A stretch of 64,000 bases of DNA, taken from Streptomyces sp. HUAS MG91 (lineage in GTDB: Bacteria > Actinomycetota > Actinomycetes > Streptomycetales > Streptomycetaceae). Position 1 is the stretch's first letter. Every line of letters begins with the position of its first letter. Location: positions 5,580,001 to 5,644,000 of the forward strand of contig NZ_CP159534.1 in the NCBI RefSeq assembly GCF_040529335.1, written 5' to 3'. The translations under genes and the position numbers were made by a program. Of the stretch, positions 34,605 to 43,047 are shown piece by piece. The notes under the pieces were generated by a model. The model made no database searches and had not been told where the DNA came from. It was given only the letters and a program-made list of their open reading frames with translations.

Positions 34605-35017
34605 CACGCCGGGCCGGGGCCCGCGCCGCGCTTCTTGTAGAGGCTGATCGAGACGGTGTTGTCCTCGGCCACTGACGAGTCGACCTGGCCCGCGAGGGCC
34701 GAGAGCACCGTCCATGCGAAGGTGTCGCGCTCCGGGGCCCGGCCGTCGGTGGTCGGCGCGGAGACCGTCACCTCCAGTGAGTCGTCGACCAGACGGAACA
34801 CACAGCTGAGAACGGAGCCGGCGACGGCCTGCTGGAGCAGGATCGCGCAGGCCTCGTCGACCGCGATGCGCAGGTCTTCGATCTCGTCCAGGGTGAAGTC
34901 CAAACGCGCCGCGAGGCCGGCCGTGGCCGTCCGCAGCACCGACAGGTAGGCACCCGCAGCCGGCAGCCGGACTTCCACGAAGTCCTGATTCCCGGGCTCG
35001 CCTGCAAACTGGGACAC
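34604..35017 (-). CDS. RsbW-like anti-sigma factor (RshA/PrsH type)
   Basis: 137 residues from GTG 35017 behind GGAGG (35023-35027). It is an HATPase_c_2 serine kinase-type anti-sigma factor: LDEIEDLRIAVDEACAILLQQA holds the N-box region, and the C-terminal half (GRAPERDTFAWTVLSALAGQV) completes the fold. Its stop overlaps the sigH start. In S. coelicolor the partner of SigH is released by anti-anti-sigma factors of the BldG/RsbV family, which are not encoded nearby. Confidence 0.88.
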   Translation of the reverse strand: MSQFAGEPGNQDFVEVRLPAAGAYLSVLRTATAGLAARLDFTLDEIEDLRIAVDEACAILLQQAVAGSVLSCVFRLVDDSLEVTVSAPTTDGRAPERDTFAWTVLSALAGQVDSSVAEDNTVSISLYKKRGAGPGPA

Positions 35018-35273
35018 CCTCACCTCCAAGGTGGTACAAGCACTTTCGGGCTCCGGAGGTGTCGTCCCCCGGGTGACACGCCACATATATCTGCGGTGAC
35101 GCTACCGCGCGCCCGACTTTCCTGTCCCGGGGACCCCCGGCCCATTGCTGTCACTCATAGTAAGCCCACGGGCACGGACAGTGGCTAGAGGGTGTGCGGG
35201 CCCAATTGGAAAGAGGGGGCGCCGGGTTGACGTACCCAGGTGCCCGCCGGTCGAATCCCGATGCCGCCGTGGA

Positions 35274-35534
35274 TCAGACGAGTGCAGTGTCCACGAAGCA
35301 CCAGCGCCAGCTCTCACCAGGCTCGAAGGTGCGCATCACCGGGTGCCCGGTCTCCTTGAAGTGCTCCGTGGCGTGCTTGTAGGGCGACGAGTCGCAGCAG
35401 CCGACGTGGCCGCAGACCAGACACAGCCGCAGTTGCACAGGGTGACTGCCGACGGCCAGACACTCCAGACAGGTCTCGCTCAGAGCGTCCGGCTCGGGGT
35501 GCGGCAGCGTGTCGACGTGCGGGCACTCGTTCAT
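35274..35534 (-). CDS. UBP-type zinc finger protein
   Basis: 86 residues from ATG 35534. Nearly the whole protein is a UBP-type zinc finger with the C/H pattern C-x2-H ... CLECLAVG ... LCLVCGHVGCCDSS ... HATEHFKETGHPV ... WRWCFVD. In eukaryotes this domain binds free ubiquitin C-termini; Streptomyces use is unknown. It is divergent (51 bp) from a Na+/H+ antiporter gene, an association often seen in actinobacteria. The frame is open for a long way upstream, but only this segment has the protein signature. Confidence 0.85.
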   Translation of the reverse strand: MNECPHVDTLPHPEPDALSETCLECLAVGSHPVQLRLCLVCGHVGCCDSSPYKHATEHFKETGHPVMRTFEPGESWRWCFVDTALV

Positions 35535-35585
35535 GATGGCCAGGTTACGACGGGTGGCGTGATCACGTAGGGCGAAGGGCGGGCC

Positions 35586-37184
35586 ATGGACGTATTGCCG
35601 CTGGTGGGACTGGTCGCGGTGAGTGCCGCGGTGGCGGGTGCGGCGCGCAGGACTCCGGTGCCGGCGCCCCTCCTGCTGGTCGCGGCCGGTCTGGCGGCCT
35701 CCTATGTGCCGGGGATCCCGCAGTACGCGCTCGACCCGCACATCGTGCTGCCGCTGATCCTGCCGCCCCTGCTGCACACCGCGGCCCTGGAGAGCTCGTA
35801 CCTCGACCTGCGGGCCAACATCAGGCCCGTGGCGCTGCTGTCCGTGGGGTACGTCCTGTTCGCCACGGTGGCCGTGGGCTGGCTCGCGTACGAGCTGATC
35901 CCCGATCTGCCGCTGACCGCCGCGCTCGTCCTGGGGGCGGTGATCGCGCCGCCCGACGCCGTGGCGGCCACGGCGATCGCCCGGCGGGTGGGGCTGCCCT
36001 CGCGGATCACGACCATCCTCCAGGGCGAGTCGCTGGTGAACGACGCGACCGCGATCACCGCCTACAAGGTGGCGCTCGCCGCCGCCGTGGGGGAGGGGGC
36101 CAGCTGGGCGGGCGGCATCCGGGAGTTCCTGGTGGCGGCCGTCGGCGGGGTGGGTGTCGGGCTGCTGCTGATGGTGCCGCTGCACTGGTTGCGCACGCAC
36201 CTGAAGGAAGCGCTGCTGCAGAACACGCTCTCCCTGCTCATCCCCTTCGTCGCGTACGCCGCGGCCGAACAGGTGGGGGCGTCCGGAGTGCTCGCCGTGG
36301 TGACCGTCGCGCTCTACCTGGGGCACCGGTCGTGGCAGGTCGACTTCGAGACACGGCTCCAGGAGGCGGCGGTGTGGAAGGTCGTCGCCTTCATCCTGGA
36401 GTCGTCGGTCTTCGCGCTCATCGGGCTGCAATTGCGCGTGGTCCTCGGCGGCCTCGGCGAGTACAGCGTCGCGCAGGCCGTCTGGTACGCGGTCGGGGTG
36501 TTCCTCCTCGTGGTCGTGGTGCGCTTCGTGTGGTCCTACCCCGCGACCTACCTGCCGTGGTGGATCTCCCCGCGCGCGCGTGAGCGCGAGGACGACGTGG
36601 ACTGGCGCAAACCGCTCATCGTGAGCTGGGCCGGGATGCGGGGCGTGGTGTCGCTGGCCATCGCCTTCTCGATCCCGCTCGTGACGGACAGCGGGGAGGA
36701 GTTCCCCGCCCGCAACCTGGTGCTCTTCCTGACGTTCACGACGGTCATCGGCACGCTCGTCGTGCAGGGGCTCTCGCTGCCGCCGCTCATCAAGGCGCTG
36801 AAGCTGCCCGGACGGGACGTGCAGGCCGAGACGCTGGTCGAGGCGCAGGCCCAGAACACCGCCTCGACGGCCGCGGAGGAGCGGGTGGACGACCTGATGC
36901 GCGACGAGCGCAACCGCCTCCCACAGGCCCTCCAGGACCGCCTGCACACCGTTCTGGAGCGGCGCCGCAACTCCGTGTGGGAGCGGCTCGGCCAGCCGAA
37001 CCCGGTGACCGGTGAGTCCGCCGACGACACCTACCGGCGGCTCGCGCGGGAGGCGATCGCCGCCGAGCGCGAGGTGTTCGTACGGCTGCGCGACGAGCGG
37101 CGCATCGACGACGAGATGATGCGGACGCTGCTGCGCAAGCTGGACCTGGAGGAGGCCACGGCCTACCGGGAGGTCGACGACTGA
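35586..37184 (+). CDS. Na+/H+ antiporter, CPA1/NhaP-like
   Basis: 532 residues with about 12 transmembrane helices and a cytoplasmic C-terminal tail of about 130 residues. Key pieces are GAVIAPPDAVAATAIARRVG (ion-binding region), QGESLVNDATAITAYKVAL (the ND signature) and WAGMRGVVSLAIAFSIPL near residue 350. It exchanges sodium (or potassium) for protons to control cytoplasmic pH and ions. The tail is charged and may be regulatory. The 5' end is divergent from the UBP zinc finger gene. Confidence 0.92.
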   Translation: MDVLPLVGLVAVSAAVAGAARRTPVPAPLLLVAAGLAASYVPGIPQYALDPHIVLPLILPPLLHTAALESSYLDLRANIRPVALLSVGYVLFATVAVGWLAYELIPDLPLTAALVLGAVIAPPDAVAATAIARRVGLPSRITTILQGESLVNDATAITAYKVALAAAVGEGASWAGGIREFLVAAVGGVGVGLLLMVPLHWLRTHLKEALLQNTLSLLIPFVAYAAAEQVGASGVLAVVTVALYLGHRSWQVDFETRLQEAAVWKVVAFILESSVFALIGLQLRVVLGGLGEYSVAQAVWYAVGVFLLVVVVRFVWSYPATYLPWWISPRAREREDDVDWRKPLIVSWAGMRGVVSLAIAFSIPLVTDSGEEFPARNLVLFLTFTTVIGTLVVQGLSLPPLIKALKLPGRDVQAETLVEAQAQNTASTAAEERVDDLMRDERNRLPQALQDRLHTVLERRRNSVWERLGQPNPVTGESADDTYRRLAREAIAAEREVFVRLRDERRIDDEMMRTLLRKLDLEEATAYREVDD

Positions 37185-37196
37185 GTGGACCGGGGG

Positions 37197-38111
37197 CTAC
37201 TGGGGTGCGCCCGTGACGACCGCCGCGATCGTCGTGCCGGTGCGGAACGCACCGCTCCGGGTGAGTGCGACGAGAGCGTGGAGCATCTTGGCGACGTACA
37301 GGTGCTCCACGGGGACGCCGTGCAGCTGCCCGAAGTCCTCGGCGAACGCCCTCAGCTCGGCGGGCACGCGTGCGTAGCCGCCGAAATGGAAGCCGTCCGC
37401 CACCTGCCAGCTGCCGCGGACACCGCCGAACGCGGCCTCCTGGAGGGCGTGGACCTCGGCGGTGAGGAAACCGCCCTTGAGGACGGCGACGCCGAGGGCG
37501 CGCTGGTCGGGGGCGAGGCCCGCGGCCAGACCCGCCAGGGTGCCGCCGGTGCCGCAGGCGAGGGCGACGACATCGGCCCGGCCGCGCAGTTCACGGCCCA
37601 GGGCCGCGCAGCCCCGGACGGCGAGCGCGTTGCTGCCGCCCTCGGGGACCACGTACGCGTCCCGGGCGCCGGCCGCTTCGAGGAGCGCGGTGAGCGTGGC
37701 CGGATCCTCCTTGTGCCGATACGCCGATCTGTCGACGAAGTGCAGCCGCATGCCGTCCGCGGCACAGCGGGCCAGCGACGGATTGAGGGGGCGGCCGGCC
37801 AGCTCGTCGCCGCGGACGATGCCGGTCGTGGCGATGCCCAGGAGACGGCCGGCCGCGGCCGTGGCCCGCAGATGGTTGGAGTACGCGCCGCCGAACGTGA
37901 CGAGCGGGCGGCCCCGTGCCGCCTCCAGGTTCGGGGCGAGTTTGCGCCACTTGTTGCCGATCAGATCCGGGTGGATCAGGTCGTCCCGCTTGAGGAGGAC
38001 GCGCACGCCGTGGCGGGCGAAGCGGTCGTCGTCGATCTCCGTCAGGGGCGACGGCAGTCGGGGGCTCAGGTCGGCGAGGAGCGGGCGGGGCACCCGGCCA
38101 TTGTCGGACAT
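37197..38111 (-). CDS. PLP-dependent ACC deaminase/D-cysteine desulfhydrase family enzyme
   Basis: 304 residues of the fold-type II PLP family. The Schiff-base lysine is expected in LIGNKWRKLAPN near residue 50. Other blocks are TFGGAYSNHLRATAAAG and the phosphate-binding loop ACGTGGTLAGLAAG. Family members deaminate 1-aminocyclopropane-1-carboxylate or D-cysteine; which substrate is used cannot be decided without the substrate-loop residues. The ATG at 38111 is followed closely by an amidase gene on the same strand ending 25 bp upstream. Confidence 0.85.
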   Translation of the reverse strand: MSDNGRVPRPLLADLSPRLPSPLTEIDDDRFARHGVRVLLKRDDLIHPDLIGNKWRKLAPNLEAARGRPLVTFGGAYSNHLRATAAAGRLLGIATTGIVRGDELAGRPLNPSLARCAADGMRLHFVDRSAYRHKEDPATLTALLEAAGARDAYVVPEGGSNALAVRGCAALGRELRGRADVVALACGTGGTLAGLAAGLAPDQRALGVAVLKGGFLTAEVHALQEAAFGGVRGSWQVADGFHFGGYARVPAELRAFAEDFGQLHGVPVEHLYVAKMLHALVALTRSGAFRTGTTIAAVVTGAPQ

Positions 38112-38136
38112 GTGTCCGGGTGCCCGCCGTCGCGGC

Positions 38137-38727
38137 CTACTTCAGCCGGTCCCGGACGCGCTCGCGCAGCCAGGCCATCGTGAAGCCCTTCGGGTCGATC
38201 TTCCCGGGCTGCCACTCCAGGTGGCCGATGACGGACCGCTCCGTCCACCCGTGGTGGCGGCAGATCGCCGCGGACACCTTCTCGATGGCCGTCAGCTGGG
38301 CATCCGGCCACGGGTCCTCGCCGTCGCCGAGGTTCTCGCACTCGAAACCGTAGAAGCGGCTGTTGCCGTCCGTGTTCGCCTCGTTGTCGTGCGGGAGCGC
38401 CTTCTCCGCGATCACCGCGCGCAGCACGTCGTCGTCACCGAGCCCCGCGTGGTTCGCCCGGCCGTAGCCCACCAGGTGGACACGGCCGTCCTTGGTGATC
38501 ACGCCGTGGCAGAGCGGGCCCGGCAGGTCCGTGTGCCCGTCGCGGCAGACGCGGACCGTCGCCGCGCTGCCCTGGGTGACGGTGTGATGGATCATCACCC
38601 CGTTCACCGGGCCCCAGGCGCCCTTGCTGTTGCGGTTGTGGTGCTGCCAGTCGCCGACTTCGACCACTGTCAGGCCTTCGTCCTTCAGAACGGCGAGAAA
38701 ACTGGCCGCGGACATGGGTGGGGCCAT
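38137..38727 (-). CDS. N-acetylmuramoyl-L-alanine amidase (Amidase_2), no signal peptide
   Basis: 196 residues from ATG 38727 (RBS AAGGAG). The Amidase_2/PGRP zinc residues are expected in VMIHHTVTQ (first His), the SRFYGFECEN region and GHLEWQPGKIDPKGF (second ligands). It cleaves the lactyl amide bond of peptidoglycan. No signal peptide or cell-wall-binding module is visible, which is more like a phage endolysin or contractile-tail lysin than a housekeeping autolysin. No other phage gene is adjacent. Confidence 0.85.
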   Translation of the reverse strand: MAPPMSAASFLAVLKDEGLTVVEVGDWQHHNRNSKGAWGPVNGVMIHHTVTQGSAATVRVCRDGHTDLPGPLCHGVITKDGRVHLVGYGRANHAGLGDDDVLRAVIAEKALPHDNEANTDGNSRFYGFECENLGDGEDPWPDAQLTAIEKVSAAICRHHGWTERSVIGHLEWQPGKIDPKGFTMAWLRERVRDRLK

Positions 38728-38872
38728 GACCGACTCCTTCGCGGGATGGACGGCCGCCTCCCGCGGGCCGTCTCGTACCGCTGCTTTTACCCACAACAGC
38801 CCGGCACGGACTACTCGTTCGTATTCCGTGCGAGCTGTTCCGGACAGCGGAGCGTCCCACCCCGAGCCGAGG

Positions 38873-39106
38873 TCAGCTGTGCAGGAACCCGTCCCCGTTC
38901 GTCGCGATGTGCGCCTCCAGTGCGCGCAGCGCCGTCTGCGTGGCCTCGGGGCTGCCGGTGCCCGAGCGCTCCGCGTAGTACGCCGCGCCCAGCTTCTTCA
39001 GCAGGTCGCCGCCCGCACGCTGCGCCTGCACCTCGTCCAGCTTCTGCTTGCCCTGCGTCAGCCCGCGCTGCGCCTGTTCCTTGGCCTTGTCCAGGAAGCC
39101 CGCCAT
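38873..39106 (-). CDS. Small conserved helical protein
   Basis: 77 residues from ATG 39106 (AGAGG upstream). It is rich in Lys, Gln, Ala and Glu (MAGFLDKAKEQAQRGLTQGKQKLDE...) and predicted to be mainly helical with a soluble, possibly coiled-coil core. Homologues are common in Streptomyces next to unrelated genes. Nothing in the sequence suggests an enzyme. It lies divergently upstream of the encapsulin gene (240 bp). Confidence 0.7.
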   Translation of the reverse strand: MAGFLDKAKEQAQRGLTQGKQKLDEVQAQRAGGDLLKKLGAAYYAERSGTGSPEATQTALRALEAHIATNGDGFLHS

Positions 39107-39346
39107 GGGGGTCACCTCTTCTGTCGGTTCTGCCGGAGTCGTGTGGGAAGCCGTTCCCCGATCAACGCGCACCGGGATCTTCGAGTTCCGGAAATCGGCG
39201 GTACGGAGCAACGTCGTGTACGAAACGAGCCGCCCATGCCCCGTGTCGGGCCGGTCCATTCCCCCTCATTCGTGTAATGGCGTCGCCACTCGCTGTGCTG
39301 GAAGGCTTTCCCCCCGCAGGTCGGTTCGTGATCGGGAGGCAAAGCG

Positions 39347-40759
39347 ATGTCGGTAGGCGAAGAGGTCCGTGCGGACCAGGCGGGCTCGGGGGGACAGAAG
39401 AGCCTCGGCACATCCGCCGCGCGGAATCTGGCCACCACCACCAAGTCCGCCCCGCAGATGCAGGAGATCAGCTCCCGCTGGCTGCTGAGGACACTGCCGT
39501 GGGTGGATGTCCAGGGCGGTACGTACCGGGTGAACCGCAGGCTGAGCTACTCGGTGGGTGACGGGCGGATCACCTTCGTGAAGACCGGGGACGACGTCCG
39601 GGTCATCCCCGCCGAGCTGGGGGAGCTGCCCGCGCTGCGCGACTTCGAGGACCCCGACGTCCTCGGCGAGCTGGCCCAGCGGTGCGCGCAGCGCGAGTTC
39701 GCCGCCGGTGACGTGCTCGCCTCGTTCGGCAGCCAGGCGGACGAGGTGTTCCTCCTCGCGCACGGCCGTGTGGAGAAGGTCGGCACGGGCCCGTACGGCG
39801 ACGACGCGGTGCTCGGCGTCCTCGCCGACGGCGCGTACTTCGGCGAGCAGGCCCTGCTCGACGAGGAGGGCATCTGGGAGTACACGGCACGCGCGGCCAC
39901 CGCGTGCACCGTCCTCGTCCTGCCGCGCCGCGACCTGGAGCAGGTCGCCGAGCGGTCGGAAGCCCTGCGCGACCATCTCCAGCAGCTGCGCTCGGTGCCG
40001 GAGCAGCGGTCGAACCACTACGGGGAGAAGGAGATCGACCTCTCGGCCGGCCATGTCGGCGAGGCCGTCCTGCCGGGCACGTTCGTCGACTACGACGCGG
40101 CGCCGCGCGAGTACGAACTGAGCGTCGCCCAGACCGTACTGCGCATCCACACGCGCGTGGCCGACCTCTACAACCAGCCGATGAACCAGACGGAGCACCA
40201 GCTCCGCCTGACCGTCGAGGCGTTGAAGGAGCGCCAGGAGCACGAGCTGGTCAACAACCGGGAGTTCGGCCTGCTCAACAACTGCGAGTACGACCAGCGG
40301 CTGCAGCCGCACGACGGTGTGCCCAGCCCCGACGACATGGACGAGCTGCTCAGCAGGCGGCGCGGCTCCAAGGTGTTCCTGGCGCACCCCAAGGCGATCG
40401 CCGCGTTCGGCCGCGAGTGCAACAAGCGGGGGCTGGTCCCGGAGAGCATCGACGTCGGCGGGCACCGCATCCCGACCTGGCGCGGGGTGCCGATCTACCC
40501 GTGCGGGAAGATCCCGATCAGCGACGCGCGGACCACGTCCATCATCTGTATGCGTACGGGTCTGGAGGAGCAGGGCGTCATCGGTCTGCGGCAGTCCGGC
40601 ATCCCGGACGAGATCGAGCCGAGCCTGTCGGTGCGGTTCATGGGCATCAGCGAGCAGGCGATCATCTCGTACCTGGTGACCACGTACTACTCGGCGGCGG
40701 TCCTGGTGCCCGACGCGCTGGGAGTCCTGGAGAACGTCGAGATCGGCCGGTGGCGGTGA
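39347..40759 (+). CDS. Family 2B encapsulin shell protein with cNMP-binding domain (EshA-like)
   Basis: 470 residues. The N-terminal arm and first shell segment ([23 protein letters not shown]) and the C-terminal shell segment ([28 protein letters not shown]) have the HK97-like encapsulin signature. Between them, roughly residues 105-205, is a cyclic-nucleotide-binding domain with [23 protein letters not shown] and [20 protein letters not shown]. This is the layout of Family 2B encapsulins, including Streptomyces EshA and the shell of the 2-methylisoborneol cluster. It should self-assemble into a cytoplasmic protein compartment. A polyprenyl synthetase gene follows, a known cargo class for this family. 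Confidence 0.92.
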   Translation: MSVGEEVRADQAGSGGQKSLGTSAARNLATTTKSAPQMQEISSRWLLRTLPWVDVQGGTYRVNRRLSYSVGDGRITFVKTGDDVRVIPAELGELPALRDFEDPDVLGELAQRCAQREFAAGDVLASFGSQADEVFLLAHGRVEKVGTGPYGDDAVLGVLADGAYFGEQALLDEEGIWEYTARAATACTVLVLPRRDLEQVAERSEALRDHLQQLRSVPEQRSNHYGEKEIDLSAGHVGEAVLPGTFVDYDAAPREYELSVAQTVLRIHTRVADLYNQPMNQTEHQLRLTVEALKERQEHELVNNREFGLLNNCEYDQRLQPHDGVPSPDDMDELLSRRRGSKVFLAHPKAIAAFGRECNKRGLVPESIDVGGHRIPTWRGVPIYPCGKIPISDARTTSIICMRTGLEEQGVIGLRQSGIPDEIEPSLSVRFMGISEQAIISYLVTTYYSAAVLVPDALGVLENVEIGRWR

Positions 40760-40865
40760 CGAGCCGCACCCGGTGTGCCGTGTCCCCGCCCGCCCGGGCG
40801 GGGACACCGCGGGAGTACGCGGCCGGGCACCGCGCGCTCGTCACCGGCCGCTCCCGGGTGAGCCC

Positions 40866-41936
40866 GTGACCCAGACGACGGAGACCGCGAACACGGTGCA
40901 GCCGCCCGAGGCCCAGGAAGCCGCGACGATCCTGGCGCAGGCCAGGGCGTCGGTCGACCCCGTGCTCCGGCGGGCCGTCGAGGCCCTGCCGGGGTCCATA
41001 CGCCGCGTCGCCCTCTACCACTTCGGGTGGGAGCACGCGGACGGCACACCGGCGGTCGGGCACGCCGGCAAGGCGGTGCGGCCGGCCCTGGTGCTCGCCG
41101 CGGCGCGCGCTCTCGGCGGGCGGACGGAGCAGGCGGTGCCGGCCGCGGCCGCCGTCGAGCTGACGCACAACTTCTCGTTGCTGCACGACGACGTGATGGA
41201 CCGCGACGCCACCCGCAGACACCGGCCCACCGCGTGGGCGGTGTTCGGTGACGCGGACGCGATCCTCACCGGCGACGCGTTGCAGGCCCAGGCACAGCGG
41301 CTGCTCGTGGAGGACGGGAATCCGGTGGCCTGCGCCGCGATGGCCCGGCTCGCCTCCTGCGTCGTGGAGCTGTGCGCGGGCCAGGCCGCCGATGTCGCCC
41401 TGGAGCGCCGCGATCCGGCGGAGACCAGCCTCGCGGAGACGCTGGCCATGGCGGAGGCCAAGACCGGGGCGCTGCTCGGCTGCGCCTGTGCGCTCGGCGG
41501 GCTGTACGCCGGAGCGGGGGAGGAGGAGGTCGCGGCGCTGGACGCGTTCGGGCGGGCCGCGGGGCTTGCCTTCCAGCTGATCGACGATGTCATCGGGATC
41601 TGGGGCGACCCGGCCCGTACCGGGAAGCCGGCGGGCGCCGATCTGGTCGTCCGCAAGAAGTCCCTGCCGGTCGTCGCGGCGCTGGCCTCCGGCGGGCCGG
41701 CGGCGGACGAGCTGGCCGCGCGGTACGGGCCGCCGGGTCCGGGGGAGGAGGGGCCGGCCGACATCGAGGCGATCGCGCTCGCCGTCGAGCGGGCCGGCGG
41801 GCGGGACTGGGCGCAGGCGCAGGCTGCCGATCAGATGGCGCGGGCCGTGGCCGAGTTGCAGCGGGCCGTGCCGGGGCCGGAGGTGGCGGGAGGGTTGTTG
41901 TCGCTGGCGGAGTTCGTCACCCGTAGAGAACGGTAG
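40866..41936 (+). CDS. Polyprenyl synthetase family protein, probable encapsulin cargo
   Basis: 356 residues from GTG 40866. Prenyl diphosphate synthase signatures: LLHDDVMDRD (first aspartate-rich motif), with the basic pair in RRHRP following it; the second motif is LIDDVIGIWGD, as in the actinobacterial branch. A disordered N-terminus (TQTTETANTVQPPEAQEAA) precedes the catalytic fold. An alternative GTG at 40773, 14 bp after the encapsulin stop, would add 31 Pro/Gly/Arg-rich residues. Family 2 encapsulin cargo proteins carry disordered N-terminal loading segments, so the start choice matters. Chain length and acceptor are unknown. Confidence 0.85.
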   Translation: MTQTTETANTVQPPEAQEAATILAQARASVDPVLRRAVEALPGSIRRVALYHFGWEHADGTPAVGHAGKAVRPALVLAAARALGGRTEQAVPAAAAVELTHNFSLLHDDVMDRDATRRHRPTAWAVFGDADAILTGDALQAQAQRLLVEDGNPVACAAMARLASCVVELCAGQAADVALERRDPAETSLAETLAMAEAKTGALLGCACALGGLYAGAGEEEVAALDAFGRAAGLAFQLIDDVIGIWGDPARTGKPAGADLVVRKKSLPVVAALASGGPAADELAARYGPPGPGEEGPADIEAIALAVERAGGRDWAQAQAADQMARAVAELQRAVPGPEVAGGLLSLAEFVTRRER

Positions 41937-42045
41937 CGCTCCGCTTGGGGCGGGGTTGTTCGGCGGCCTGCTGTGTGGTGGGCCGCCGTTCGGGGTGGGT
42001 GCCGGGTGCTGTTCGGTGTGGGGTGCGGGTGGGGTGTGGCTGGGT

Positions 42046-42350
42046 GCGCAGTTCCCCGCGCCCCTGGGTAGCCGGTCGGGTGCCGGCCGGTGGGGCTTCT
42101 CGCGCAGTTCCTCGCGCCCCTGGGGTGTTCTTCGTGTGCGGGGCGGTGGCCGCTTCTCGCGCAGTTCCCCGCGCCCCTGGGTAGTCGGTCGGGTGCCGGC
42201 CAATGGGGCTTCTCGCGCAGTTCCTCGCGCCCCTGGGTAGTCGGTCGGGTGCCGGTCTGTGGGGCTTCTCGCGCAGTTCCTCGGGCCCCTGGGTTGTTCT
42301 TCGTGTGCGGGACGGTGGCCGCTTCTCGCGCAGTTCCCCGCGCCCCTGAG
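42046..42350. repeat. Clustered repeats of the CAGTTCCCCGCGCCCCTG element
   Basis: Six direct copies, about 55 bp apart, of the core CGCAGTTCCYCGCGCCCCTG (starting near 42047, 42102, 42159, 42217, 42270 and 42329). They are separated by related GGTCGGGTGCCGG / CGGTGGCCGCTTCTCG spacers. They fill the 480-bp gap between the polyprenyl synthetase and the acetyltransferase. The array is not CRISPR-like because the 'spacers' are themselves repeated. Confidence 0.85.
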
Positions 42351-42418
42351 GGGCTTTGTGTGCGTTGAGGGGGCTGATCGTTTAGGGTGCCAACGGGCCT
42401 GTAGCGAAGGTGAGTTGA

Positions 42419-43039
42419 GTGGGGGCGGGTGTGGGGGTGCGGGTTCTGCGGGCGGGGCTGGAGGATCGGGAGCGGATCGTCGGGCTGCTCGATCGTGCGT
42501 TCATGGATGATCCGGTCAGCGGCTGGGTGTTTCCCGGTGCCGAATACCGGCGGGTCCGGCACGCGGGGCTGATGGGGGCGTTCACCGATGCGACGCTCGC
42601 CGAGGGGTCCGGGGGGTATGTCGATCTGCTGGAGGACGGTTCAGCCGTCGCGCTGTGGATGGACGTGCCGGGCGAGCCGCACGACGCCGGTGACGAGGAC
42701 GGGCCCGCCCAGGTGCGGGAGGCCGTCGATCCGGACAACGCGCGGATCGAGGAGATCGCCCGCCTGCTGGACGAGGTGCACCCCCAGGGGCGGGCGCACA
42801 CCTACCTCTGGATGATCGGCGTCGCGCCGGAGCGGCAGGGCGAGGGGCTCGGCACCGCGCTGATGGCGCCGGTGCTCGACCGCTGCGACCGCGCGGGGCG
42901 GCCCGCGTACCTGGAGGCCAGCAGCGCGCGCAGCCGCGCCCTGTACGAGCGGCTCGGCTTCGCCGCCATGGACCGCCCCCTCCAGCTGCCGGACGGGCCG
43001 ACGATGTGGCCCATGTGGCGCGAGCCGCAGGGCGGCTGA
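42419..43039 (+). CDS. GNAT family N-acetyltransferase
   Basis: 206 residues with the GNAT fold: an N-terminal strand (VLRAGLEDRERIVGLLDRAF), the acetyl-CoA pyrophosphate loop IGVAPERQGEGLGTALM near residue 140, and LYERLGFAAMD near the end. The acceptor is unknown. The GTG start at 42419 lies just downstream of the repeat array. It converges on the TetR gene 8 bp past its stop. Confidence 0.85.
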   Translation: MGAGVGVRVLRAGLEDRERIVGLLDRAFMDDPVSGWVFPGAEYRRVRHAGLMGAFTDATLAEGSGGYVDLLEDGSAVALWMDVPGEPHDAGDEDGPAQVREAVDPDNARIEEIARLLDEVHPQGRAHTYLWMIGVAPERQGEGLGTALMAPVLDRCDRAGRPAYLEASSARSRALYERLGFAAMDRPLQLPDGPTMWPMWREPQGG

Positions 43040-43047
43040 CCGCCCCG

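Noticed and set aside
38137..38727. Prophage remnant
   Set aside because: Only one endolysin-like gene; no integrase, capsid, tail or holin genes and no att-like repeats were seen.
39347..41936. 2-methylisoborneol cluster
   Set aside because: The shell gene is of the right type, but no MIB cyclase or GPP methyltransferase gene accompanies it.
42046..42350. Possible CRISPR array
   Set aside because: The interval sequences are themselves repeated and the cores are degenerate; no cas genes are nearby. It is an intergenic repeat cluster.
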